A DNA stretch of 64,000 nucleotides. It comes from Anaerolineales bacterium. Its GTDB lineage: Bacteria > Chloroflexota > Anaerolineae > Anaerolineales > UBA11579. Shown here one piece after another: positions 33,044 to 42,300 of this stretch; position 1 is the stretch's first letter, and every line of letters begins with the position of its first letter. The stretch is from positions 137,875-201,874 of the forward strand of contig JAHBVB010000001.1 in assembly GCA_019637805.1 (NCBI GenBank), read 5' to 3'. Below the pieces are notes generated by a model that searched no databases, was not told the origin of the DNA, and saw only the letters and a list, made by a program, of their open reading frames with translations. A program made the position numbers and the translations under genes.

Positions 33044-33742
33044 ATGACCACGCAGATCCAAGTCGAAGATATATTGGTAGACGTGCATTTCAAGCGCATC
33101 AAGCGCTTGAACCTGCGCGTGCAGGCACCGCACGGTGCGGTGCGCGTCTCCGCCCCGGCCTGGGTGGGCCTGGGCGCGGTGCAAAAGTTCGTGGCCGCCA
33201 ACCTGGGTTGGATCCGCCAACAGCAGCAGCGCTTCGCCAACCGGCCCCTGCAAGCCCCGCTGCGCTATCTGGATGGCGAGACGATCTACCTGTGGGGTCA
33301 GGGTTACCCGCTGCGGCTGCTGAAGAGCGCCCGCGGCCCGGCAGTGGAACTGCGCGACGGCCAGGTGCGCCTGGCCGTGCGCGGCGCGGCCAGCCGGGCG
33401 CGGCGGGCGGCGCAGGTGGCCGCCTGGTACCGCGATCAGCTGCGCGCCGCGGCGCTGCCGCTGATCGCCCAGTGGGAGCCGGCCATCGGCCGGCGCAGCA
33501 GCGGCCTGGCCATCCAGCAGATGAAGACGCGCTGGGGCAGCTGCAACACGGCCACCGGCGCCATCCGGCTCAATACCGAGCTGGCCAAGCGGCCCATGCA
33601 CCTGCTGGAATACGTGGTGGTGCACGAACTAGTGCACCTGATCGAACCGAGCCACAACCAGGTCTTCAAAGCCCACATGACCCGCCTGATGCCCCGCTGG
33701 CGGGAATACCGCAAAGAGCTGAACAGCGGAGCGCTGGGATAG
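33044..33742 (+). CDS. YgjP/SprT-like zinc metallopeptidase-fold protein (DUF45)
   Basis: 232 residues from ATG at 33044. The C-terminal zinc site is clear: VVHELVHLIEPSHNQVF supplies HExxH and a third histidine. Upstream of it is the family motif MKTRWGSCNTATGAIRLN. E. coli YgjP of this family has been described as a nucleotide hydrolase; the true role here is open. TATAAT at 33030-33035 is 8 nt before the ATG, so the transcript is probably leaderless. Its stop almost touches the converging gene at 33744. Confidence 0.88.
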   Translation: MTTQIQVEDILVDVHFKRIKRLNLRVQAPHGAVRVSAPAWVGLGAVQKFVAANLGWIRQQQQRFANRPLQAPLRYLDGETIYLWGQGYPLRLLKSARGPAVELRDGQVRLAVRGAASRARRAAQVAAWYRDQLRAAALPLIAQWEPAIGRRSSGLAIQQMKTRWGSCNTATGAIRLNTELAKRPMHLLEYVVVHELVHLIEPSHNQVFKAHMTRLMPRWREYRKELNSGALG

Positions 33743-33743
33743 C

Positions 33744-36700
33744 CTAGGGCGTCGGCGTGGCGTAGATGACGCCCGAAGGCGCATGGGGCTGCTGGGAGCC
33801 GTAAGAATATTCCCAGTTCTGCCAGCCCACAGGGGCGGGAGGCGTCGGTGTGTCAGTCGGCGTGGGGGTTGGTGTAGGCGTGCCTGGCATTCCGGTATAG
33901 CCAATTGCGGGGCTGGAGCTTGCATAGTCCAAACTCGTCTGGTAATAGATGGCAATCCGGCCATTTCCTCCAGGGCCGCCATTGTTATTGCCCCCGGCGC
34001 CACCAGCGGCCGACAAGCTGTTCAAATCCACTATATCGCCCTCAATGCGGATACTACCGCCGGCGCCACCGCCACTCTCGCCATAACCGGGCTCATTTAC
34101 CCAATCGTAAGAACCATACGACCCTTGTTGGCCACGGGTCTGAATGCTGCCCGTAAAAGCAATCTCTTGCGCTCGGACGAAAATAATGCCGCCGCCAGGC
34201 GCGCCATTCCCGCCTGTGCTTTCGCCACTACCTGCTGCGCCGCCGCCTCCGCCGCCTGAGCCAAAGTACAGCTTGGACAGTTGAGGATTCCCGTAAGCAG
34301 ATCCTACATAAGCATGGCTGGTACCCCCAGCGCCACCAGCATGATTTCCTCCAGCGCCCTCTTCCCATGGCACTGGTCCGCCCCCGCCACCGCCGCCATT
34401 GGCCTGCACAGAAATGCCGCCCACACCTGTATAGCTTTCGCCCTGCCTGCCATTGCGATTGTTGTTGAAATAACCGCCAGGTCCACCGCGATAGCCCAGA
34501 GCATTTACCTGCATACTTCCGGTTCCGTTCAGCATCTCCTGGACCTCAAAGGCCAACACGCCGACCCGTACTCCATTCCAAGCAGAGACTGTTAGCGTGC
34601 CATTTACTGTCAGGTTGCGATACTGCGGTATGCGCATCAGCATGACCCGTTGATTGTTGGTGGCAATGCCCAGGTTGTTGTCATTCCCAGCGCCATTGCC
34701 GTAGAAATTCTGCTTTGCCGTAGTAAAGACGACGGTGTCGCCCACTACGTTGGAAACCAGCAAAGCCTCATAATTGCCGACATTGACAGAATTGGCCGAG
34801 GTGCCCTGCAAGTTGATGATTAGCACCTTGTCCCCGGGAGACAGACACCCGTCACTGACCACTTTTTGCAGTTTGGCTGTGTGAGAGGTCAGTTCAAGCA
34901 CGGAGTACGCCACGGCGTCGCCGCCATCGGCACAGCTGCGGCCGGCGATCAACGTGGCCGAATTCAAGTTCACGGTCTGACCATTGTTGATAACCACATC
35001 CCCATCCAGTCCGTTCCCCCACTCCCCAGGCGCGGTAAGCGTGCCCGTGGCTGTGGGCGTCAGACTTAGCGTAGGCGTAGGAGTCGCGGTACTTTCTACA
35101 TAAATCTGAACGGGTGTCGCACTGGGATTCGAACTATTTATAGAATGACTATTCTGGTAGAAAAACGCAATACGCCCCTTGCCGCCGGCGCCCCCGACAC
35201 CACCACCTGTGGCAGTGATGGTGGTGGAATTTAGGTTCAAGTCAAAGCCGGTAATTGAGATGCTGCCCCCTGCGCCGCCCCCACCAGCGCCCCACCAGGG
35301 GCCACTCCCATTTTGTCCATTTTGGCCGTTAGCTTGAATGGTGCCGTTGAAATTCACATTAAAGGCATGGATGAGAATGATGCCGCCGCCACGGCCACCC
35401 ACACCGCCGGTGCTGTTTTGTCCAGTGGAGCCACCGCCACCACCGCCGGACCCATGGTAAATCTTTGACAAGTCGGCTAAGCCGTAGGGGCCGCCGCCTG
35501 TAGCCACCCAACTGCTCCCCGCGCCACCCGAAGTTCCATAGGCCCCACCGCCGCCCGTGTAGGTGCCCCCGTTGCCTGACCCCCCACCCCCATAGTTGGC
35601 CTGGTTGGATGTGCTAACAGTGTAACGAATGCCCCGCCCTTGACTGGAGGCCGGTCCTCCTGGATAGCCTCTTTGGCTCACATTGAGAGTGCCAGTGCCA
35701 GTCAGTTCGCCTTGAACTCTAAACACTACGATCCCAGTGGAGGTGCTGTAGTTCATCGCCGTGGTGTTTAGCAAGCCGTTCAGCTCTACATCGTGATAAT
35801 TGGGCACGCGCTGAATATGCACATATTGAGTGCTGGACAGATTGTTATCCTGATTGGTGGTCTCTCCGTAAAATTTGCCTTTGGGGTCCACAAATGTAAC
35901 CACATTGCCAGCCACAGAATGCACTCTCAAAAATTCATAATTCCCCACATTAACCAGATTCGTATTTTGGGACCCAATATTGATCAGCAATATTTCATCC
36001 CCGGGCTTAAGACAATCCCCCGCTGGCGTGCTATTCAGGGTCGCTTGAGTTCCGGTCAACGCAGTTACGCGATAGTTGGGTGAATCTGCACAAGTACGGC
36101 CAGAGATAGTGGCAGTAGTGCTGATGTTTACCGTTCCGCTAAACTCCACATCCCCATCCGCCCCGGTGCCCCAGCGCTGCTGCAGCTCGGTCAGGGTCGG
36201 CATGGGCGTCGGGGTGAGGGTGGAGACCTGGCTGGGAGTCGGCGTGGGCGTCTGCACCGCCGCGTAGAAGCCGGCGATCTCCGCATCGCTGAGCGCCCGG
36301 TCCCATAGGGTGATCTCATCCAGGCGGCCGTGCCAGGCCTGGGCCGCGCTGTGATTGGCGCCGATCCGCAGCGCGCCGGTGTCGTAGGCGGCGGTGCCGG
36401 TCACGGTTTGGGCCGCCACCAGCACGCCGTTCACATACAGGCGGATCTGGTTGGCAGGCTTGTCGTAGACACCCATCACGTGCGTCCAGGTGTTGAGCGG
36501 CGGCACCGGGCCGGTCACATTCTTGGGGTTGAGGTCGTGCGCCCAAAATTCGAGATAGCCGTCCGCCGTCGTGCGCAGGATGTAGTCTTGGGCGGTGGAT
36601 TTTATGACTATCGTCTTTACGCTCCCACCCACAGACAGGGGATAGATCCAGCCCCCGACACTGAAGCCGTTGGCGGGCTTCAGATCGGCACTGTCGGCCA

Positions 36701-37187
36701 CCGACACATAATCGTTGCTGCCGTCAAAAAGCAAAGCCTTGCCGGACAGGCCGTAATCGGTCCAGGTGGCCCCGCTGATGGTGCCGTTGTTGTTTTGGGC
36801 GCCGTGCGTGTCGCCGGCCGTGCTGCCGCTGCCCTCGTCGAAGCTCCAGCGCGCCAGCAGATTGGCGGTTGGCGTGGCCGTAGCACTGGGGCTGGGGGTA
36901 TGGCTGGGCGACGGCGTTTGGCTGGCGGTCAGCGTCTCGCTGGGGGTCAGCGTTTCGCTGGCAGTGGGCGTGTCGGCCGGCGTGGGCGTGTCGGTTTCCT
37001 CTTGCAGCGCTGCGCCCGGCAGCATCCAGGCCGGTGGCTGTCCGGCAGCCGGCAACCCACTGGCCGCCGCCGGGGTGGCCAGCAAGCCGAAGACGGCATA
37101 GGCCAGCGTGGCCACCAGCACGCTGGCGACCAGCAGGCGGGCTGTCCAAATGCCAGGGTTTCTTGTTTGATGATTGCTTTGTTTCAT
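33744..37187 (-). CDS. Large secreted LamG-domain protein with glycine-rich repeats
   Basis: 1147 residues. A signal anchor (about 16-42) is followed by a Thr/Pro/Ser linker. A LamG/concanavalin-like domain comes next (about 110-310; LARWSFDEGSGSTAGD...GLSGKALLFDGSNDYVSV). Then come two copies of a Gly/Asn-rich module (about 330-700 and 740-1085), each beginning WG.G.DGDV and containing SCAD, a CL-P/S-GD segment and long Gly runs. A second Thr/Pro linker leads to a short tail WQNWEYSYGSQQPHAPSG. That tail resembles an RHS repeat, so the protein may be the detached front part of a former RHS protein. It lies after the RHS immunity genes on the same strand. Confidence 0.75.
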   Translation of the reverse strand: MKQSNHQTRNPGIWTARLLVASVLVATLAYAVFGLLATPAAASGLPAAGQPPAWMLPGAALQEETDTPTPADTPTASETLTPSETLTASQTPSPSHTPSPSATATPTANLLARWSFDEGSGSTAGDTHGAQNNNGTISGATWTDYGLSGKALLFDGSNDYVSVADSADLKPANGFSVGGWIYPLSVGGSVKTIVIKSTAQDYILRTTADGYLEFWAHDLNPKNVTGPVPPLNTWTHVMGVYDKPANQIRLYVNGVLVAAQTVTGTAAYDTGALRIGANHSAAQAWHGRLDEITLWDRALSDAEIAGFYAAVQTPTPTPSQVSTLTPTPMPTLTELQQRWGTGADGDVEFSGTVNISTTATISGRTCADSPNYRVTALTGTQATLNSTPAGDCLKPGDEILLINIGSQNTNLVNVGNYEFLRVHSVAGNVVTFVDPKGKFYGETTNQDNNLSSTQYVHIQRVPNYHDVELNGLLNTTAMNYSTSTGIVVFRVQGELTGTGTLNVSQRGYPGGPASSQGRGIRYTVSTSNQANYGGGGSGNGGTYTGGGGAYGTSGGAGSSWVATGGGPYGLADLSKIYHGSGGGGGGSTGQNSTGGVGGRGGGIILIHAFNVNFNGTIQANGQNGQNGSGPWWGAGGGGAGGSISITGFDLNLNSTTITATGGGVGGAGGKGRIAFFYQNSHSINSSNPSATPVQIYVESTATPTPTLSLTPTATGTLTAPGEWGNGLDGDVVINNGQTVNLNSATLIAGRSCADGGDAVAYSVLELTSHTAKLQKVVSDGCLSPGDKVLIINLQGTSANSVNVGNYEALLVSNVVGDTVVFTTAKQNFYGNGAGNDNNLGIATNNQRVMLMRIPQYRNLTVNGTLTVSAWNGVRVGVLAFEVQEMLNGTGSMQVNALGYRGGPGGYFNNNRNGRQGESYTGVGGISVQANGGGGGGGPVPWEEGAGGNHAGGAGGTSHAYVGSAYGNPQLSKLYFGSGGGGGGAAGSGESTGGNGAPGGGIIFVRAQEIAFTGSIQTRGQQGSYGSYDWVNEPGYGESGGGAGGSIRIEGDIVDLNSLSAAGGAGGNNNGGPGGNGRIAIYYQTSLDYASSSPAIGYTGMPGTPTPTPTPTDTPTPPAPVGWQNWEYSYGSQQPHAPSGVIYATPTP

Positions 37188-37255
37188 ATCCGAACCCTAT
37201 TTTCCTCCACCCTCAACTCCACCCAGGCTTCAATCACAAAACTGCTGTAAAGAAA

Positions 37256-38095
37256 TCAAGCTCTGTATATCCAAGCCATCTGCGCCATACTGGCATAGGC
37301 AGAGTCAGGCAATTCAGCCAATTGATCCAGAATATCATTCTTTATAGCAAGGAACTTTTCTTCAGTATCACTAACAATATGCATCCGCCCCGCGATTTGA
37401 TTGGAAAAGCATCGAAAGTCATTTTTTGAATCAATCAACAAGCCTTCTTCAATCACGAGAAATCCTTCCGTGTGGTAAAAAGTTAGAATTGAATAGAATT
37501 CTAGATTCGTGGGCTCAATCAATCTTGGTCTAAAGATAGTTATGTCATCAGGATGGCCATAAACTTCGATCAAATTCGCAGCAGATAGTTTAAGAAAGTC
37601 ATCTAAAAGTTCAGAAAGTGCATTAAGCAAAATCTCAACTCTATATGCCACGATCACGCCGCTTTCAGAATAAAAAGAAGAAAATCCATCCTTGATTACA
37701 TAGTTATGAGAGACAACTTCACTTGGATTAGCATATTCACTTTCACCACCAAGCCGCCCGAGAAATTCGTGCATCTCTTCCACCGTTGTTCTATTAGGTA
37801 GTACTCCCAACCAACAAGGCAGCTTGCAAATTGATGTATCTGTGAGATAACGCCTCACGACCTCGGCTGCTCTATCTGGTGACAATGTGGGGGAGACAAT
37901 AGGAGCACTAGGTATTAAATTGGCCTCGGTAATTATTATCTGCTCATCCGAGCCTCGCTGACTATTCACACATGAGCCCAAGAAGATTGACATTAAGAAC
38001 AAAAGCACAGAAATACTAACCTTTGCCAGAAGGATGGGTTTCCTATGAAGTATGGACACTGATTTAACAAGCTCATTATTTCCCAATCCAGTCAT
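37256..38095 (-). CDS. RHS-associated putative immunity protein with CxLPCW motif
   Basis: 279 residues. A membrane segment ending LFLMSIFLGSC looks like a lipobox, so it is probably a lipoprotein. The signature C-KLPC-WLGVLPNRT near residue 90 matches the motif in the genes at 38108 and 42301. It follows the 38108 gene by 12 bp and belongs to the same operon, downstream of the decayed RHS gene. It may be a second or older immunity gene. It is AT-rich, unlike the RHS core. I know no named family. Confidence 0.6.
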   Translation of the reverse strand: MTGLGNNELVKSVSILHRKPILLAKVSISVLLFLMSIFLGSCVNSQRGSDEQIIITEANLIPSAPIVSPTLSPDRAAEVVRRYLTDTSICKLPCWLGVLPNRTTVEEMHEFLGRLGGESEYANPSEVVSHNYVIKDGFSSFYSESGVIVAYRVEILLNALSELLDDFLKLSAANLIEVYGHPDDITIFRPRLIEPTNLEFYSILTFYHTEGFLVIEEGLLIDSKNDFRCFSNQIAGRMHIVSDTEEKFLAIKNDILDQLAELPDSAYASMAQMAWIYRA

Positions 38096-38107
38096 TCAGC
38101 GACTAAA

Positions 38108-38998
38108 TTAGGGTGGAGGCCATATATCTACCGGAATCGTCATGCATTCTTCACCGCCCCTTTGAAACTTCTTGTGGAATTCATCAACGGTTATCCCATA
38201 AACCTGCTCAACGTCCAGAGTATAGGGACCCACAAACTCGTTCATCTTGTTCCTGACACCTTCCAAATCTCCAGGCGAGAACAACCAAGCATTAAAAAAT
38301 AAGTCTTCGATACAAATAACAGGGTTTTCAGTTTCAATGATAGGTCGTGTCGTATATTCTAAGATCACACCCTCTTCTGGATATGATAGCCACAGAATAA
38401 ATGCGTTGGGAGCGGTTGGCTCAGCGATAGCAATCTCCAAATAAAACCTAACCGCCTCAGGTAAACCAAAGTCCCGTAAGACCATATCTAAGCTATAGTT
38501 ATCAGTGAGCCTAATATATGTTTCTTCACCATATAGACGTATAAGGCCACCTTCAACCCTTGAATACGCCAACGTTGTGATATTAAGAGAACCTAGTTTT
38601 TGATCTGCAGAAAATTCGAATCTAGCCTTCATCGAGATAATCACTTCGTCTTCCGACGAAACAACTTCTACCCAACCGCTATCACCAGAAGGAGCCACAT
38701 AGTATTCAGAGCTTCTAAAAATTGACGACCATTCTTGATTAAACTCGTTTTTAGTCGTCTCTCCTGGGGTTACCCCCCACCAACAAGGCAAATCACAATT
38801 GGAATATTTGTTACTCAGTTCCCCAAGAGATACTTGATAAGTTTCTTCTGTGCTGGGAGAGCTTGTTAAAGGAGAGGAGGGGGTATCGCTTGGAGCAGTT
38901 TGTTCTGCGACAGGAACAGCAACGGCCTGTCCCAATTGAGCACACGAAATCAACAATGTAGAGATAAAAATCAACCATTTAGCACAGTGAAGAGTCAT
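38108..38998 (-). CDS. Putative immunity protein for the adjacent RHS toxin (CxLPCW motif)
   Basis: 296 residues with a signal peptide (LIFISTLLISCAQ, likely lipobox). A Thr/Ser/Pro linker follows, then C-DLPC-WWGVTPGET near residue 73. Its start overlaps the stop of the RHS gene by 4 bp (38995-38998), the same coupling seen between the full RHS gene and the 42301 gene. Overlap of a toxin gene with a small, divergent, exported protein is how RHS immunity genes are usually arranged. The shared motif in otherwise dissimilar proteins points to a common fold adapted to different toxins. Confidence 0.65.
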   Translation of the reverse strand: MTLHCAKWLIFISTLLISCAQLGQAVAVPVAEQTAPSDTPSSPLTSSPSTEETYQVSLGELSNKYSNCDLPCWWGVTPGETTKNEFNQEWSSIFRSSEYYVAPSGDSGWVEVVSSEDEVIISMKARFEFSADQKLGSLNITTLAYSRVEGGLIRLYGEETYIRLTDNYSLDMVLRDFGLPEAVRFYLEIAIAEPTAPNAFILWLSYPEEGVILEYTTRPIIETENPVICIEDLFFNAWLFSPGDLEGVRNKMNEFVGPYTLDVEQVYGITVDEFHKKFQRGGEECMTIPVDIWPPP

Positions 38999-41838
38999 TT
39001 AGTCTCTCCTATTTTCAGCCACTGAGACATATTTGTCGCCATCCACTCGCTTGCTGTCAAATCTTCCACTCTTTCTTCCAGTTCACCCGTTCCCCAAGAA
39101 CTATAGGTCCAAGCAATGAACATATCCGCAAAAGTTTCAGATTTTGTCTCACTTGTATTCTGCTGCCAAAGCCTGCCACCAAACGGATTTGGAAGGAGAA
39201 TACTCGCTCGGCTATCAACATATCTCTGCGGAAGGGAATTCTCAGGTACTTTGCCGTAAATGTTATTAAATACATGCCCAAGCTCGTGGATATAATTGTT
39301 CACACGCCTTTGAGCCACAAGCGACATAGCGGCACAGTCCACTAAGCTGCTGCTTCGAGTTACGCAACCGCCTGTGTATTCATCTCCCATATATGTATAT
39401 GAGGAAACCTTGTTGATCACTAATGGGGTACTCGCATCAGTGTCAAATGCTTGCCTAAATGCTAGTGAGGAATTTTTCGAACCAGTAGTCTGAGCAACTT
39501 TAGCTGCAACATCACGGACGGCCTTATTTATTGCATAAAGATCTATGCTAGACCAATTGCCTGAAAGTTTAATGCCATAGCTTACCCACAAATTTTGTTG
39601 CACCGTTAACGGTTTACCGCAAATAATTCCATCCAAACATGGAGTTTTGGAAACATAACCGCTAGGGTCTACCATAGTTAGAGGCCGATTGAGGACATAT
39701 GATAGCCTATTGAGCGTCTGAGGATTGCTTAATCGCGAAACAACGAGATCAGGCTGTATAAATCGCCCCAACGCCGGGTTATAGCATCTGGCGTTATAGT
39801 CCATCAAGCCCGTACCGTCGAGCCGTCGCTGCCCGGTGTAGCCAAAGTCGGTCTGTGCGATGCCTTCTTCAAAGCGCGGCAGGCCATAGGGTGTGTAGCG
39901 CTGCTCACCCAGCAAGTCACCAACAGCATCTGTTAAAGCCACCAGCGAGCCCAAATGGTCGGTCAGCAGGTATTTGGTGCCTTCGTCATCCCGCATGGCC
40001 AGGCGTTGGTCAGCCAGGCCGTAATATTTTATGATTTCAGGCGAGCCATTGGCGTCACGCACTTCATAGGCGCCACCGCCCAGATACAAGGTAATTGTGC
40101 CGTCCGGGTTGACCTGCTTGACACGATGGCCATTGCCGTCATAGATAAGCACCCACTCATCGTCGCCATTGTCCAGGCCTGCCAGGCGGTTCTCGGCATT
40201 GAAGGTCTGCGTCCATTCGATACCATATTCAATGCGAGTGGTCATGTTGCCGTTGGCATCATAGCCGTAACTGCCGGAGAAGGGCATGGCTGGCGGCGTG
40301 GGCGTCAGCTCTAAAGTAGGTGTCACCTCTGGCGTCTCGGTCGGTGTGACCTCCGGGGTCTCGGTCGGGGTTTCCGTTTCCGTAGGTTCTGGCGTTTCCG
40401 TGGGGGTCTCGGTTTCGGTAGGTGTCACCTCCGGTGTCTCAGTCGGCGTCTCCGTCTCAGTCGGCGTGGCTTCGGGGTCAAGCGTCTCCGTCGCAGTAGG
40501 CGTCAGCGTCGGTTCCAGAGTAGGCTCCGGCACGATGTAGTTGCCTGCGCTGAGGATGTTGCCGAGCTGGTCATAGTCCCAGCGCTGGCGGTAGATGTAG
40601 TCTTCCGGCTCTGTGAAAGCGTTGGCTTCCAGCAAGCGGTCTAAATGATCATATTCGTAGCTGAAGTTCTCATTGAGAACTGTGTCTTGCATGGCGGTGA
40701 TGTTGCCGGCCAGATCGTACTCATAACTGAAGTCGATCAAGTCCTGGGAGCCATTGCTGGCCGCCCGGTTCAGCAAGCGGTTGGTGCTGCCGGAATAGGT
40801 GTTGGTCACCAATACGCCATTGCCCAGGCTCATTTGCGTGATCTGGCTCAGGGCGTTGTAGGCGAGAGTCGCTAAACTGCCTGTCTCTGTGCCAGCCATG
40901 CCGTTGACACGGCCCAGGGCATCGTAAGAATACGAAACCACTTCGCTGTCCGGGTATGTCAGGCTGGCAATGCGCCCCAGCCAGTCGCTGACGGTGGTGA
41001 AAGCAAAGCTGCCGCTGACCCCGCTGATGCTGCGCGTCTCGGTCACAGTGCGGCCATAGTCGCTGTAAGTCCAGCTGGTGCTGCCGCTTTGGTCCGTCAT
41101 GCCGACCCGAAAGCCGATCGTGCCGGCGCTGCTGCCATAGCTGTAGGTCGCCAGGGTCTGGCTGGTGTTCTCGTCGGTCTTGCTCAGCAGGCGGCCCAGG
41201 TCGTCATAGGCAAAACTCAACACCTGGCCGCGCGCATCTTCCTGCTCCAGCAGGTTGCCCAGCGCGTCATAGGCATAGTTCCACAGGCCCATGTCTGGGT
41301 CGTTCATGCTGGTCTTGCGGCCCAGCCAGTCGTAACTGATGGCGGTGACGTTGTTCTGCGCATCGCGCACCTGGGTCAGGCGGTCGTAGATGTCATAGTT
41401 ATAGAGGGTCGTGGCGTAGAGAGCTGTACTGGGGTGTGTCCCGGAGAATTCCTGTACGGCGATCATGCGGCCCAGACCGTCGCTGGTGCGCGAGACCCGG
41501 TGTCCGTTGGGATCAATCATGCTGGTGGTCAAACCCGCATAGATCGTCTGGGTGCTGATGCTGCCTGGCTGGGTGGTGGAGGTCAGCCGGCCGAGCAGGT
41601 CATAACTGTGGACTGTGAATTGGCTGGGACTGCCAAAGCTGGGCAAGCTCTGGCTGCTCACCAGCCCGGCGGCATTCTGCGGTAGGCGCCACATGTAAAA
41701 GTCCAGTACATTAGGCGGTCGCGCCGACATATTCAGAATCCGATTCAGCAGGCGGCGAACATTCCAACCCGGCGATGCCGAAAACGTGGTGAGTAGCATC
41801 CAAGATCTTGAGTTCGCCGTCCAATCAGTATGTCTCAT
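38995..41838 (-). CDS. RHS-repeat protein with C-terminal zinc-metallopeptidase-like tip, 5'-truncated and decayed
   Basis: The open frame is 947 codons, but the first 51 residues have no RHS character. A second reading frame there (41836-41762) encodes LDGE-x-KILD-x-TH and FG-x-AGL, matching the full RHS protein with a stop and a frameshift. So this is the remains of a longer gene with an internal deletion. From 41685 on it matches the full gene without net gaps (constant offset of 4112 bp), through the Thr/Pro/Glu linker (40286-40540), to the core end DPSGY. The 220-residue tip differs in sequence but also has HELGH (851-855) and a downstream ETFADMF. It may be an orphan tip kept for recombination. 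Confidence 0.8.
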   Translation of the reverse strand: MRHTDWTANSRSWMLLTTFSASPGWNVRRLLNRILNMSARPPNVLDFYMWRLPQNAAGLVSSQSLPSFGSPSQFTVHSYDLLGRLTSTTQPGSISTQTIYAGLTTSMIDPNGHRVSRTSDGLGRMIAVQEFSGTHPSTALYATTLYNYDIYDRLTQVRDAQNNVTAISYDWLGRKTSMNDPDMGLWNYAYDALGNLLEQEDARGQVLSFAYDDLGRLLSKTDENTSQTLATYSYGSSAGTIGFRVGMTDQSGSTSWTYSDYGRTVTETRSISGVSGSFAFTTVSDWLGRIASLTYPDSEVVSYSYDALGRVNGMAGTETGSLATLAYNALSQITQMSLGNGVLVTNTYSGSTNRLLNRAASNGSQDLIDFSYEYDLAGNITAMQDTVLNENFSYEYDHLDRLLEANAFTEPEDYIYRQRWDYDQLGNILSAGNYIVPEPTLEPTLTPTATETLDPEATPTETETPTETPEVTPTETETPTETPEPTETETPTETPEVTPTETPEVTPTLELTPTPPAMPFSGSYGYDANGNMTTRIEYGIEWTQTFNAENRLAGLDNGDDEWVLIYDGNGHRVKQVNPDGTITLYLGGGAYEVRDANGSPEIIKYYGLADQRLAMRDDEGTKYLLTDHLGSLVALTDAVGDLLGEQRYTPYGLPRFEEGIAQTDFGYTGQRRLDGTGLMDYNARCYNPALGRFIQPDLVVSRLSNPQTLNRLSYVLNRPLTMVDPSGYVSKTPCLDGIICGKPLTVQQNLWVSYGIKLSGNWSSIDLYAINKAVRDVAAKVAQTTGSKNSSLAFRQAFDTDASTPLVINKVSSYTYMGDEYTGGCVTRSSSLVDCAAMSLVAQRRVNNYIHELGHVFNNIYGKVPENSLPQRYVDSRASILLPNPFGGRLWQQNTSETKSETFADMFIAWTYSSWGTGELEERVEDLTASEWMATNMSQWLKIGETK
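39670..41684. repeat. RHS core duplicated at 43782-45796
   Basis: About 2.0 kb of RHS-coding DNA repeated at an offset of 4112 bp with no net insertion or deletion. The Thr/Pro/Glu linker block (about 40250-40560 and 44362-44672) appears identical. Similarity stops at the toxin boundary on one side and near 41685 on the other. Confidence 0.85.
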
Positions 41839-41860
41839 ATCGATCCCCTCACACCGTCAC

Positions 41861-42124
41861 TTACTCCGTTAGATATGCAATTAACCAAAGTAAGCCAAGA
41901 ACGCCGGTAAAAAAATAAGAAGATCCCACTAACCTGTAATTATGTGAGCGGTCATCAAATTCTTTATCAGAGATTTTTAAGAAATGATTTAGCCTTCCCA
42001 TTAATAAGGAGACGACATCGCGCTGCTTACGACCAAGAATAAAAGTCTGAAAACCAAAGACTATACAATAGACAGAATAAAGTAACAACAGAAACAGCAA
42101 AAGAGCACGATACGTTACATTCAT
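41861..42124 (-). CDS. Small two-helix membrane protein beside RHS genes
   Basis: 87 residues: N-terminal helix (ALLLFLLLLYSVYCIVFGFQTFIL), a charged middle with RLNHFLKISDKEFDD, then YRLVGSSYFFTGVLGLLWLIAYL. The layout and the Y-[RK]-L-x-G start of the second helix match the gene at 49391, so the two are probable paralogues. Both lie just 5' of an RHS gene or fragment on the same strand. They may be immunity proteins left behind when a toxin tip was replaced. Confidence 0.55.
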   Translation of the reverse strand: MNVTYRALLLFLLLLYSVYCIVFGFQTFILGRKQRDVVSLLMGRLNHFLKISDKEFDDRSHNYRLVGSSYFFTGVLGLLWLIAYLTE

Positions 42125-42164
42125 TTTTCTTCTATTTGGTTGGCGGCCTTGGAATCACCGGAAT

Positions 42165-42215
42165 CGTGGCGGTCACCAGCCCGGCGGCGTTCAGCGCGAT
42201 TCCCATCACAGTGCA
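42165..42215 (-). pseudogene. RHS fragment
   Basis: The minus strand here encodes NAAGLVTAT, matching the NA-x-GLVTATTY repeat of the full RHS protein, with no surrounding RHS sequence. It is a scrap of an earlier RHS copy between two immunity-type genes. Confidence 0.6.
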
Positions 42216-42300
42216 ACCGTACAGCCGTCACTCCTCCTCCCTTAAAACTGTCTTTCATAATCCACACGCTCACCAGATAGCGAATCAATTAAAATAGTTT

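Noticed and set aside
40250..40560. Short tandem repeats that could suggest a CRISPR array
   Set aside because: They are the Thr/Pro/Glu codons of the RHS linker, in frame, with no uniform repeat-spacer pattern.
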